Origin: DATGUN01 sp035301285
Lineage (GTDB): Bacteria; Bacillota; Bacilli; Bacillales; Amphibacillaceae
Length of the DNA stretch: 27,995 nucleotides
Assembly: GCA_035301285.1 (NCBI GenBank)
Contig: DATGUN010000077.1
Span: forward strand, 1-27,995
Reading direction: 5' to 3'
The position numbers and the translations under genes were made by a program. The notes under the pieces were generated by a model. It worked only from the letters and a program-made list of their open reading frames with translations. It had not been told where the DNA came from and did no database searches. Positions 14,047-22,238 of this stretch are shown here, in pieces (position 1 is the first letter of the stretch; every line of letters starts with the position of its first letter).

Positions 14047-15909
14047 ATGATTATATGCAGTGCTGATAATATAGCAAAAATGTACGGAGGAAATATGGTT
14101 TTTGAAAATTTGTCATTGGAAATCAACGAAAAAGAACGGGTAGGCTTAGTTGGTCGCAATGGCAGTGGGAAAACGACTTTAATTCGTTTGCTTGCAGGTG
14201 AGGAGTCACCAGATTCCGGAAAAATACATTGGAAGAAGGGGGCACGCACCGGTTATCTATCACAAATTCCAGAATGTCATGATATGACGTTGACAAAAGA
14301 TGTACTGAAGTCGGCGTTCTCTTCTTTGATTGAAATGGAAATCAAAATGAAAGAAATAGAGACTCATATGAGTATGGAAACAGCTCAGGGTAAACTTGAA
14401 AAATTGATGGATGAATACGGGAAACTGCAACAACATTTTATGATGCAAGAGGGTTATGAAATAGACTATAAAATTGAAAAAATCGCTCAAGGTCTAAATA
14501 TAAGTCCATTGCTTGATCACCCATTTTCCCGATTAAGCGGGGGTGAACAAACAAAGGTGGGGTTAGGACTGATGCTGCTCGAGCAACCTGATTTATTATT
14601 GCTGGATGAGCCAACGAATCATCTGGATCTCATGGCAGTTGAATGGCTTGGACACTTTTTGCAAGAATACGAAGGAACGGTATTAGTCATATCACACGAC
14701 CGCTATTTTTTAGATGAGGTCATCAATAAAGTAATCGATCTTGAGGACGGAGAAGTGACGACTTATCAAACGGATTTCACAGGGTTTGTGAAAGAAAAGG
14801 AAGACAAGCTACTACGTGAATTTAAAGCGTATGAGGAACAACAAAAGAAAGTAAAAAAAATGAAAGAAGCCATTAAACGATTGAGAGATTGGGCCAACAG
14901 AGCAAATCCTCCAAATGCCGATCTTCACAGGCGTGCAAGAAATATGGAGCGGGCATTGGAAAGAATGAAAAAGTTGAATCGGCCAGTAATGAATCGTAGG
15001 AAAATGAAACTGGAAATGGCTGCTTCAGAGCGGAGTGGAAATGATGTTATCACACTTGAAGATGTCGCAAAAAGCTTTGGTGATAAACGCTTATTTCAAA
15101 ACGTAGATATGCACATAATGTATCAAGATAGGGTTGCTATCATCGGTGAAAATGGTACAGGTAAGTCAACTTTACTGAAATTGATTCTACAGGAACTTGA
15201 GCCAGATCACGGTGATGTGAAAGTGGGTAGCAATGTCAAAGTCGGTTATTTATCACAGCATATTTTTTCGGACATTGAAGATGATACAGTCATTGAGGTT
15301 TTCAGAGATGACGTACGGATGTCAGAAGGGGAAGCCAGGCAATTTTTAGCTCGGTTCATGTTTTATGGATATGCCGTATTCCGAAAGGTGTCTCAACTGA
15401 GTGGTGGCGAGCGCATGCGCTTGAGGTTAGCACAGTTGATGTGCAAAGATATCAATTTGCTCATTTTGGATGAACCAACAAACCATTTGGATATTGAATC
15501 AAGAGAGGTGCTGGAAGACACGCTCGATGATTTTCAAGGGAGCTTATTGGCTGTTTCCCACGATCGGTATTTGATCGATAAACTATTTGAAAAGATATAT
15601 TGGATTGAATCTAAGGAAATCCATTTTTTTAATGGTGATTATACATGGGCAAGGGAAAAAATGGTTCAATTAAGGGAAAACACATCACAGAAAAAAGTAA
15701 AAGAAAGCACAAACTCCCTTTCACCTCAAAAGGAAAACAAAAACAACGAATCACTGGAAAGTAAGATGGCCTTCCTAGAACAGAGTATCGAGGTGTTGGA
15801 TAAAAAGTTGATGGTTATAGACGATCTGGAGTTATTACAAACATTGTATAAAGAAAAACAAGATCTGGAACTGGAATGGGAGAAAGTATGTGATATGTTG
15901 GAAAGTTGA
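14047..15909 (+). CDS. ABC-F family ATPase (ribosome-protection type)
   Basis: A 620-residue soluble twin-ATPase protein with no membrane segment. NBD1: Walker A GRNGSGKTT (36-44), signature RLSGGEQTKVGL, Walker B LLLLDEPTNHLDL. The linker is long and basic (RLRDWANRANPPNADLHRRA), the part that reaches the peptidyl-transferase centre in ABC-F proteins. NBD2: GENGTGKST, QLSGGERMRLRLAQL, LLILDEPTNHLDI. A C-terminal coiled coil of about 60 residues follows (SLESKMAFLEQSIEVLDKK). The start at ATG 14047 is fixed by AGGAGGA six bases upstream. The structured leader with its own ORF suggests induction by ribosome-targeting drugs (inference; known for VmlR-type genes). A housekeeping ABC-F (YdiF/Uup-like) is the alternative, and the coiled-coil tail points that way. 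Confidence 0.9.
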   Translation: MIICSADNIAKMYGGNMVFENLSLEINEKERVGLVGRNGSGKTTLIRLLAGEESPDSGKIHWKKGARTGYLSQIPECHDMTLTKDVLKSAFSSLIEMEIKMKEIETHMSMETAQGKLEKLMDEYGKLQQHFMMQEGYEIDYKIEKIAQGLNISPLLDHPFSRLSGGEQTKVGLGLMLLEQPDLLLLDEPTNHLDLMAVEWLGHFLQEYEGTVLVISHDRYFLDEVINKVIDLEDGEVTTYQTDFTGFVKEKEDKLLREFKAYEEQQKKVKKMKEAIKRLRDWANRANPPNADLHRRARNMERALERMKKLNRPVMNRRKMKLEMAASERSGNDVITLEDVAKSFGDKRLFQNVDMHIMYQDRVAIIGENGTGKSTLLKLILQELEPDHGDVKVGSNVKVGYLSQHIFSDIEDDTVIEVFRDDVRMSEGEARQFLARFMFYGYAVFRKVSQLSGGERMRLRLAQLMCKDINLLILDEPTNHLDIESREVLEDTLDDFQGSLLAVSHDRYLIDKLFEKIYWIESKEIHFFNGDYTWAREKMVQLRENTSQKKVKESTNSLSPQKENKNNESLESKMAFLEQSIEVLDKKLMVIDDLELLQTLYKEKQDLELEWEKVCDMLES

Positions 15910-15948
15910 AAGGATTGTAATCGCAAGAAGAATATAGGGACAAAAATC

Positions 15949-15991
15949 GTCCAGGGAATCGGTCATACTGTGTCCCTGGACTTGATTTTTT
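15949..15991. terminator. Bidirectional terminator between ABC-F and oppA2
   Basis: GTCCAGGGA (15949-15957) pairs perfectly with TCCCTGGAC (15973-15981). A T-run follows on the plus strand (15986-15991), and A-runs precede it, giving T-runs on the minus strand. It can therefore serve both convergent genes. Confidence 0.85.
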
Positions 15992-16064
15992 GTTATCTCA
16001 AATTGCCGTTTGATGTGAGAATCCTTCTACATTCCATTTTTCTACATGAAAGGTATCCTTCATA

Positions 16065-17786
16065 TCAATGTTCATATACTTTGCCATGTCTGTAAAACAT
16101 GGAAATGCCATTTGGCTGGTCAACAATGCCGTCTAGAAAGTTTTTGGAAAGAATGGCTGAACCGGTTTGATAAATCGGTACGATATGTGCTTCCTCGATT
16201 AAATATTTTTCCGCTTCCTGTAAAGTCTCCCAACGTTTTTCGGGATCATCGCCTAAGCTTTCCGCTTCTGCAATTAAATCATCATATTTTTCGTCAGCCA
16301 AGCCGTACGTGTTTTGTGGGTTATCGCTTTTGAACAATTCAAGGAAAGCCATCGGGTCCTCATAGTCTGGCCACCATCCTTCACCGACGCCCAGTTCGAT
16401 TTGTCCGCTGGATTTTTGATCGACGTATGAGTTATAGGGTTGTTTATTGATGTTAAGCTCCAGTCCATCTAACGTTTCCGTCAATTGTTCGGCATAGTAA
16501 TCTGCTATGATGCCCGGCAATTCACCATCTGTTGTCATCATCTCTATTTCGATTTCATCAAATCCTTCTTCTTCTTTTGCTTCTTCCCATAGCTCTTTCG
16601 CTTTTTCCTTGTCTGTATCAGGGTAACTTTCCGGATCGGCAATGCCGCCTTCGACATGGAAATCCTCTCCATCGGGACCGGTTGCAAAATCTTTTGGAAC
16701 AACATAATTTGCTGATGTAGACACATTGTTCAAGACGACATCAATCAATGAAGCACGGTCGATTGCATAGAAAAATGCTTGGCGCACCTTTTTATTTTTG
16801 AATTCAGGGATGGTGTCACGGTTGAAATCCCAATAAAAGACACCGGTGTCTGGTATTTCCTCGAATTCTTCATCATCCTGATATTTATCGACGTTCTCAG
16901 CTACAAGCCCTGTCCGATCGATTTCTCCGGATTCATAGAGCTTGATGGATGTATTTGTGTCTTTGACGACTTGATAATTGACTTCTTCGATAGTGACGTT
17001 GTCAGCATCCCAATAGTCATCATTTTTGACGAGCTTCCAGCCGACACCATGGTCCCACTCCTCCAGCTCATAAGCGCCATTGTAGAGCAAGTTTTCTGGC
17101 TCTTGGGCATATTCATCTCCCTGTTCTTCCACAAATTCCTCTTTTAACGGAAAGAAAGGGGAGAATTCCATCATGCTGTTGAAGTATTCCTCAGGTGTGG
17201 GTTCAGATAGAGTGACGACCAATGTGGAATCATCTTTCGCTTCAACGCCGAGTTTCTCGACATCTCCGTATATATCACTGTCCTCATCGACGATTTCTTT
17301 GGCATTTTCAATATGGGCGGATTCGAAAATGTATGTATATTGGCTTTCAATTTCCGGACTTAAGGCACGCTGCCATGAATAGACGAAGTCATCTGCTGTA
17401 ACTTTGCTGCCATCGGACCATACAGCATCATCGCGGATCGTATATGTGTATTCGGTATTGTCTTCATTCGTTTCAGGCATATCTTCCGCAACATCTGGAA
17501 CAAGTTCGTTGTCATCATAGATCATCAAGCCTGAGTTGATGCGGCTGATAATACCGATGCCGGTCTCTTCCGTTGCCTTGGAAATATCGAGTGTCCGTAT
17601 CTCTTCACCTGAAGCGAGGTTGAGTACTTGGTCATCAGCAAGTTCTTTGCTATTGCCTGCGTTCGTCTCATTATTGGCATTAGCCTCGGATGATGTGTCA
17701 TCGGAGGAACAGGCATTGGAAATGATGGTTATCGTGAATAGTATTGCTAATAGTGCGAAAATACGCATGTTAAGTTTCCTTATCAT
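16065..17786 (-). CDS. oppA: Oligopeptide-binding lipoprotein, OppA-like (SBP_bac_5), copy 2
   Basis: A 573-residue paralogue of the protein at 11255-12976, equal in length and alike throughout (for example EYFNSMMEFSPFFPL against QYFNSLMQFAPFFPL, and FATGPDGEDFHVEGGIADP against FATGPDGNDFHEEGGIADP). The start is placed at 17786 (MIRKLNMRIF) because AAAGGGG lies nine bases upstream; the frame runs on to 17870 without a site. The lipobox is atypical, ISNAC with Cys26, having serine where leucine is usual. As with copy 1, no permease or ATPase genes are adjacent. A strong sigma-A promoter with a cre-like site over its -35 indicates carbon catabolite repression by CcpA. Confidence 0.92.
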   Translation of the reverse strand: MIRKLNMRIFALLAILFTITIISNACSSDDTSSEANANNETNAGNSKELADDQVLNLASGEEIRTLDISKATEETGIGIISRINSGLMIYDDNELVPDVAEDMPETNEDNTEYTYTIRDDAVWSDGSKVTADDFVYSWQRALSPEIESQYTYIFESAHIENAKEIVDEDSDIYGDVEKLGVEAKDDSTLVVTLSEPTPEEYFNSMMEFSPFFPLKEEFVEEQGDEYAQEPENLLYNGAYELEEWDHGVGWKLVKNDDYWDADNVTIEEVNYQVVKDTNTSIKLYESGEIDRTGLVAENVDKYQDDEEFEEIPDTGVFYWDFNRDTIPEFKNKKVRQAFFYAIDRASLIDVVLNNVSTSANYVVPKDFATGPDGEDFHVEGGIADPESYPDTDKEKAKELWEEAKEEEGFDEIEIEMMTTDGELPGIIADYYAEQLTETLDGLELNINKQPYNSYVDQKSSGQIELGVGEGWWPDYEDPMAFLELFKSDNPQNTYGLADEKYDDLIAEAESLGDDPEKRWETLQEAEKYLIEEAHIVPIYQTGSAILSKNFLDGIVDQPNGISMFYRHGKVYEH

Positions 17787-17832
17787 CACTTCATCCCCTT
17801 TGATTGTTTTTATAATGGAAACGTTATTTTTG

Positions 17833-17861
17833 ATTATAGTACAGGTAACTCCATTTGTAAA
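17833..17861 (-). promoter_or_regulatory. Strong sigma-A promoter of oppA2
   Basis: On the minus strand TTTACA (17861-17856), 17 bases, TATAAT (17838-17833). The -10 is perfect and the spacing ideal. Confidence 0.85.
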
Positions 17862-17870
17862 CGATTTCAA
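17855..17870. promoter_or_regulatory. CcpA cre site over the oppA2 -35 box
   Basis: TTGTAAACGATTTCAA fits the consensus WTGNNARCGNWWWCAW at every position and covers the -35 box of oppA2. CcpA bound there should repress. A weaker half-match (ATGGAAACGTTATTTT) lies at about 17815, downstream of the start of transcription. Confidence 0.7.
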
Positions 17871-17880
17871 AAGATCGTTT
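17859..17880. promoter_or_regulatory. Inverted repeat (possible operator) at the oppA2 promoter
   Basis: AAACGAT (17859-17865) and ATCGTTT (17874-17880) are perfectly complementary with an 8-base gap. The repeat overlaps the -35 and the cre site, so it may bind a second regulator or simply extend the first site. Confidence 0.5.
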
Positions 17881-17960
17881 TAAACCTTTGTCTTCTTTTT
17901 ACAGTAAACGAAAATCTTTTAACAAATATGTTAAAAAAATGACACCAAAAGCTAGCTATT

Positions 17961-18135
17961 TTTATATGCGTATAAACACTGCCATAACAGTCTTTTGAAA
18001 CACCTGCTTATGATCCGGATGGATGTATCTTGTCGTTATCTGTAGAAAATGGGAGGAATTCTAAGTAAAAACTATATAAACTTTATGCAATTAAAATTAT
18101 ACAAATTGCACACGTTATATAAAGTTATATGCGAT
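17961..18135. promoter_or_regulatory. Repeated operator-like motifs upstream of opu operon 2
   Basis: TATATAAAC (18073) recurs as TATATAAAG (18116), 43 bp apart, each leading into a TATGC-type core (TTTATGCAATT and TTATATGCGATT). Between them TGCAATT (18086-18092) and AATTGCA (18104-18110) form a perfect inverted repeat. A third, palindromic version, TTTATATGCGTATAAA, is at 17961-17976. The last copy abuts the -35 of the promoter at 18137. These are candidate binding sites for the GbsR-like regulator encoded downstream. Confidence 0.5.
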
Positions 18136-18136
18136 T

Positions 18137-18164
18137 TTGTTAATACATTGATGTCCTATATAAT
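18137..18164 (+). promoter_or_regulatory. Sigma-A promoter of opu operon 2
   Basis: TTGTTA (18137-18142), 16 bases, TATAAT (18159-18164). The start of transcription would be near 18171, upstream of the GGAGGT ribosome binding site. Confidence 0.65.
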
Positions 18165-18207
18165 TAAAAAAGTCAAAAGGCGAAACAATTATGGAGGTGC
18201 GGTTATA

Positions 18208-19362
18208 TTGCTAGAGTTTAAAAATGTGACAAAACGATATGCAGACGGAACAACGGCCGTCAATAATATGAACCTGAAAATAAATAAAGGTGAATTTGTC
18301 TGTTTTATCGGTCCCAGCGGGTGCGGTAAAACAACAACGATGAAAATGGTCAATCGTTTGATTGATGTGACCGAGGGGACAATCTTGGTCGACGGGAAAG
18401 ATATCAAGGAACAAAATGCCGTTGAATTGCGACGTGCGATGGGGTATGTGATTCAACAAATCGGCTTGATGCCACATATGACCATCAAAGAAAACATTGT
18501 TCTTGTTGGAACACTTTTGAAGTGGCCAAAGGAAAAGAAAGATAAACGGGCAAAAGAATTGCTGAAATTGGTTGATATGCCTGAGGAATATCTTGATCGA
18601 TATCCACATGAGTTGAGCGGTGGACAGCAACAGCGTATTGGTGTGCTCCGTGCGCTAGCCGTCAATCCACCCCTGATTTTGATGGACGAGCCATTTGGTG
18701 CGTTGGACCCTATTACGAGGGATGCGTTGCAGGATGAATTTAAAAAGCTGCAACGGGAACTTGATAAAACCATCGTATTTGTAACACATGATATGGATGA
18801 AGCCATCAAACTTGCTGATAAGGTTGTCATTATGCGTGACGGGGAAATTGTCCAAGCCGACAAGCCTGAAGAAATACTACGGAACCCTGCAAATAAGTTC
18901 GTTGAGGACTTCTTAGGAAAAGACCTCCTCATTCAAGGCAGACCCGATGTAACAACCGTTGGACAAGTAATGGAAAGTTCACCGATTGTAGTCCAATCCG
19001 GTACAACATTGAAAGATGCGATTTCCATAATGCATGAAAAACGAGTGGATTCTCTGCTAATTGTTGATTCGGAGAATAAATTGCAAGGTTATGTGGATCT
19101 TGAATCCATTCATCAAAATTATAAAAAGGCGGGAACCGTCGATGAACTCTTGAACGAAGATGTACTGGCGGTGAATGCAGACAGTCTGCTGCGTGATACG
19201 GTACGGAAGATTCTCAGACGTAATGCGCCATATGTTCCAGTCGTTGATGATGACAATAATCTTAAAGGCATCGTTACAAGGGCTACACTGACAAATGTGG
19301 TGTATGACACGATTTGGGGCGATGGCAGCGAATTGGAAGAGATCGTAAAAACAGCAGAGTAG
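18208..19362 (+). CDS. opuCA: Osmoprotectant ABC transporter ATPase with CBS domains, system 2
   Basis: ATPase of the second OpuC-type importer, 384 residues. The true start is TTG 18208 (read MLEFKNVTKRY), nine bases after GGAGGT; the frame is open further upstream, but that part covers the promoter and operators. Walker A is GPSGCGKTT, with Q-loop YVIQQIGLMP, signature LSGGQQQRIG, Walker B LILMDEPFGALDP and H-loop FVTHDMDEA. Two CBS domains occupy the last 130 residues (VMESSPIVVQSGTTLKDAI, LLNEDVLAVNADSLL). It is clearly paralogous to the gene at 3372, but here the operon continues into carnitine-metabolism genes, which suggests carnitine as a substrate (inference). Confidence 0.93.
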   Translation: MLEFKNVTKRYADGTTAVNNMNLKINKGEFVCFIGPSGCGKTTTMKMVNRLIDVTEGTILVDGKDIKEQNAVELRRAMGYVIQQIGLMPHMTIKENIVLVGTLLKWPKEKKDKRAKELLKLVDMPEEYLDRYPHELSGGQQQRIGVLRALAVNPPLILMDEPFGALDPITRDALQDEFKKLQRELDKTIVFVTHDMDEAIKLADKVVIMRDGEIVQADKPEEILRNPANKFVEDFLGKDLLIQGRPDVTTVGQVMESSPIVVQSGTTLKDAISIMHEKRVDSLLIVDSENKLQGYVDLESIHQNYKKAGTVDELLNEDVLAVNADSLLRDTVRKILRRNAPYVPVVDDDNNLKGIVTRATLTNVVYDTIWGDGSELEEIVKTAE

Positions 19363-19375
19363 GAGGTGCAGGCTT

Positions 19376-20020
19376 GTGATAGAATTTTTCAATGAATATG
19401 GCATGGATTTGCTTATAAAAACATGGGAACATTTATATATTTCGCTGGTGGCTATGATTCTAGGTGTCATTGTTGCCGTGCCGCTTGGAATTATCTTGAC
19501 ACGAGCGCCGAAATTTGCCGATAAATTCATATCCTTTATCGGTATCTTGCAAACTATACCAAGCTTAGCTATCTTGGCGTTTTTCATCCCGATTGTCGGT
19601 ATAGGAAAAGTTCCTGCGATACTGGCACTATTCTTTTATTCATTGTTGCCGATTTTAAGGAATACGTATATTGGCGTTCGTGGTGTGAATAAAGGGGTCA
19701 TTGAAGCAGGAAGAGGAATGGGAATGAGTAACTGGCAGGAGATTATTAAAATGGAATTTCCATTGTCACTTCCGGTTATTATGGCAGGTGTTCGGTTATC
19801 AACTGTTTACTTGATTGGTTGGGCTGCGCTGGCTGCATTTATCGGCGGTGGTGGTCTGGGTGACTTTATTTTCGATGGTTTGAACTTGTATAAGCCGTCA
19901 CTCATTTTGGCAGGTACGATTCCTGCGACCATTTTAGCTGTCATTGCGGATCGCTTGCTCGCTTTGCTTGAAAGTAAATTGACACCTGACGGAATCAAGG
20001 ATTCCCAAAAGGCAGCATAA
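19376..20020 (+). CDS. opuCB: Osmoprotectant ABC transporter permease, system 2 (OpuCB-like)
   Basis: A 214-residue permease starting at GTG 19376, 13 bases after the ATPase stop and behind AGGAGGT. About six membrane helices are predicted. ILQTIPSLAILAFFIPIVG and LRNTYIGVRGVNKGVIEAGR lead into the coupling loop GMGMSNWQEIIKMEFPLSLP, which docks the ATPase. AAFIGGGGLGDFIFDGL is the conserved glycine-rich stretch before the last helices. It is nearest in type to OpuCB/OpuBB and to the permease at 4501. Confidence 0.92.
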   Translation: MIEFFNEYGMDLLIKTWEHLYISLVAMILGVIVAVPLGIILTRAPKFADKFISFIGILQTIPSLAILAFFIPIVGIGKVPAILALFFYSLLPILRNTYIGVRGVNKGVIEAGRGMGMSNWQEIIKMEFPLSLPVIMAGVRLSTVYLIGWAALAAFIGGGGLGDFIFDGLNLYKPSLILAGTIPATILAVIADRLLALLESKLTPDGIKDSQKAA

Positions 20021-20035
20021 CAGGAGGTGCATAAG

Positions 20036-20965
20036 GTGACTAAAAAAATATATACAGGAATGATCATGCTGTTGATTGTGGCTATGTTGTCGGGGTGTGC
20101 TTTGCCGGGTCTTGCAGGTACATCGAAAGATACGATTAAAATCAGTTCATTGACACAGTCCGAGTCAGAAATCATGTCTTATATCTTGGCAGATATGATT
20201 GAACGGGAAACAGACGCAAAAACAGACCTTGTAACGAAGCTTGGTTCATCCATTGTGCAACATCAAGGTATGCTGCAAGGTGATATTGATATATCCAGTA
20301 CACGTTATACAGGGACAGATATTGCCGGGGCATTGGGCATGGAACCTGTAAAGGATCCGGATGAGGCTTTGGAAACCGTACAGAAAGAATTCCAGGAACG
20401 ATTCGATCAGACGTGGGCGGAAGAATATGGCTTTGAAAATAGTTATTCATTGGCTGTGACACAAGAATTTGCCGAAGAGAATGACATTGAAACCATTTCC
20501 GATCTTGAACCATATGCCGATGATTTGGATTTTGGGGTTGATAATGCATGGGTGAACCGTGAAGGAGATGGGTATGACGGATTCAAGGAAACATATTTTG
20601 ATTTTGGCGATGTTTATCCGATGAATCTCGGGCTTGTGTATAAAGCAGCGGCAACAGGCAATATGGATGTTGTGCTGGCGTATTCAACCGATGGCCGGAT
20701 TAAGGAATACGATTTGAAAGTGCTGGAAGATGATAAACGATTCTTCCCGCCATATGATGCATCTGCGGTAATAAGTGATGAGGTTTTAGAGAAATACCCG
20801 GAAATCAAGGATATTACGGAGCGGCTTGGCAATCAAATTTCAACTGAAGATATGCAAGAGCTGAATCATCAGGCAGATGTGGAAAACATCAGTCCACGAA
20901 CGATAGCCAAGAATTTCTTGGAAGAAAACAATTACTTTGAAGATGCTGGGGAGGGAAATGACTGA
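20036..20965 (+). CDS. opuCC: Osmoprotectant-binding lipoprotein, system 2 (OpuCC-like)
   Basis: A solute-binding lipoprotein of 309 residues. GTG 20036 is chosen because GGAGG lies eight bases upstream, rather than the GTG at 20027 inside that site. The lipobox is LSGC with Cys21. The domain resembles the protein at 5181: TIKISSLTQSESEIMSYILA, STRYTGTDIAGAL, NREGDGYDGFKETY, VVLAYSTDGRIKEYDLK and PPYDASAVI. In system 1 the pocket segment is STQYTGTAI; here STRYTGTDI replaces Q by R and A by D, a change close to the ligand that could alter specificity (inference). It overlaps the next permease gene by 8 bases. Confidence 0.92.
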   Translation: MTKKIYTGMIMLLIVAMLSGCALPGLAGTSKDTIKISSLTQSESEIMSYILADMIERETDAKTDLVTKLGSSIVQHQGMLQGDIDISSTRYTGTDIAGALGMEPVKDPDEALETVQKEFQERFDQTWAEEYGFENSYSLAVTQEFAEENDIETISDLEPYADDLDFGVDNAWVNREGDGYDGFKETYFDFGDVYPMNLGLVYKAAATGNMDVVLAYSTDGRIKEYDLKVLEDDKRFFPPYDASAVISDEVLEKYPEIKDITERLGNQISTEDMQELNHQADVENISPRTIAKNFLEENNYFEDAGEGND

Positions 20966-21614
20966 TATGGATACATTACAAGAATTGATACGTTATACCT
21001 CTGAAAATGGCGCCTATATCTGGACGGAGTTTTACAGGCATTTTCTGATGGCAGTATATGGTGTGTTGTTTGCGTCCATTATTTCTGTTCCACTCGGTAT
21101 TTTGATTTCAAAGTATGGGAAATTGAGTGGTTGGGTCTTGTCACTTGGAAGTATCATCCAGACAATCCCTGCGCTCGGGGCAATGGCTGTTGTGATGATT
21201 GTCATGGGTCTTGGAACGAATACTGCAATCGTCACACTGATGTTGTATTCGATTCTGCCCATCACGCAAAATACGTATGTTGGTATGCGAGATGTCGACC
21301 AAACAGTGGTGGAAGCAGCCTATGCGTCTGGTATGACACGTTTTCAACTGCTGCGGATGGTTGAACTTCCGCTTGCTGTCAGTGTCATCATGGCTGGTAT
21401 TCGAACAGCGTTGGTCATTGGAATCGGGATCGTAGCGATTGGTGCATTTATCGGTGCTGGTGGACTAGGTGCCATCATCATTACTGGAACCAACGCAACA
21501 GACGGAACGGCGATTATTTTAGCGGGCGCGATACCAACGGCGTTAATGGCGGTTATTGCTGATTTGGTCTTGGGATGGATTGAACGTAAGTTGCAACCGG
21601 GTAAGGCTTCCTGA
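20958..21614 (+). CDS. opuCD: Osmoprotectant ABC transporter permease, system 2 (OpuCD-like)
   Basis: Second permease of this system. The start at ATG 20958 overlaps the previous stop and follows GGGGAGGG closely; ATG 20967 is the alternative, with wider spacing. The 218-residue product shows about six helices, IIQTIPALGAMAVVMIVMGL, LYSILPITQNTYVGMRDVDQ and the coupling loop VVEAAYASGMTRFQLLRMVE. AFIGAGGLGAIIITGTN is the conserved glycine-rich segment. Only 36 bases separate its stop from the ATG of the regulator, with no terminator, so transcription probably continues. Confidence 0.92.
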   Translation: MTDMDTLQELIRYTSENGAYIWTEFYRHFLMAVYGVLFASIISVPLGILISKYGKLSGWVLSLGSIIQTIPALGAMAVVMIVMGLGTNTAIVTLMLYSILPITQNTYVGMRDVDQTVVEAAYASGMTRFQLLRMVELPLAVSVIMAGIRTALVIGIGIVAIGAFIGAGGLGAIIITGTNATDGTAIILAGAIPTALMAVIADLVLGWIERKLQPGKAS

Positions 21615-21650
21615 ATGTTTGTTCACTAATATAAACGGTAGGTGAAAAAA

Positions 21651-22238
21651 ATGGAAGGCAATCAATCAAATAATCAACATGATACACAGCAAGATCAAAT
21701 CATCGAAGACATCAGAACACAGTTTGTAGAGAAGATTACGGATAATATGAATGCATTCGGTGCACCGACAAGTGTCGGGCGCGTTTTAGGAATCATTTAT
21801 ATGAATAAAGAACCGATGACCTTGGATGAGCTTGCCCAGGAAACGGGCATGAGCAAAACAAGGATGAGTCAATTGGTCAGGGAAATGATCGATATGAACA
21901 TTGCGGAACGTGTTTTTAAAAAAGGTGTCCGAAAAGATCTATATAGGGTTGAAGAAGATTATTATGAAACGTTCATATCCCTATTCACTTCGACATGGCA
22001 GCGGGCGATTTCTCGGAGCCGCCATTTTGAACAACGTCTCATGAAGAAAATTGATGAATTGAAAGAGAATGAATCGTTGACACCGGAAAATGAGGCGGCT
22101 ATGAATGAATTGCTTGAGGAGCTCTATGAGTGGATGGAATATTATGACTGGATCAGAAGAGTAAATCATTTGTTTGAAAGTGGAGAAATATTCAAGCATG
22201 TACCAAAAAAACCATTGGGAGGTAACAACGATGAATAA
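21651..22238 (+). CDS. GbsR/MarR-family transcriptional regulator
   Basis: A 195-residue DNA-binding protein of the GbsR type, the family that in B. subtilis senses choline and represses choline-to-betaine and choline-uptake genes. The start at ATG 21651 has GTAGGTGA upstream; the GTG at 21642 is less likely. The winged helix-turn-helix is at about 40-100: FGAPTSVGRVLGIIYMNKEP, LDELAQETGMSKTRMSQLVR, and the wing VFKKGVRKDLYRVE. The C-terminal half is helical with aromatic clusters (YEWMEYYDWIRR) suited to a trimethylammonium ligand. It lies between the transporter and the carnitine enzymes and overlaps the next gene by 8 bases. A carnitine or dehydrocarnitine sensor is a reasonable guess; ligand identity is inference. 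Confidence 0.88.
   Translation: MEGNQSNNQHDTQQDQIIEDIRTQFVEKITDNMNAFGAPTSVGRVLGIIYMNKEPMTLDELAQETGMSKTRMSQLVREMIDMNIAERVFKKGVRKDLYRVEEDYYETFISLFTSTWQRAISRSRHFEQRLMKKIDELKENESLTPENEAAMNELLEELYEWMEYYDWIRRVNHLFESGEIFKHVPKKPLGGNNDE

Noticed and set aside
18049..18207. 53-residue N-terminal extension of the second OpuCA
   Set aside because: The stretch contains the promoter and operator repeats, and the GGAGGT-TTG start at 18208 gives the normal family N-terminus.
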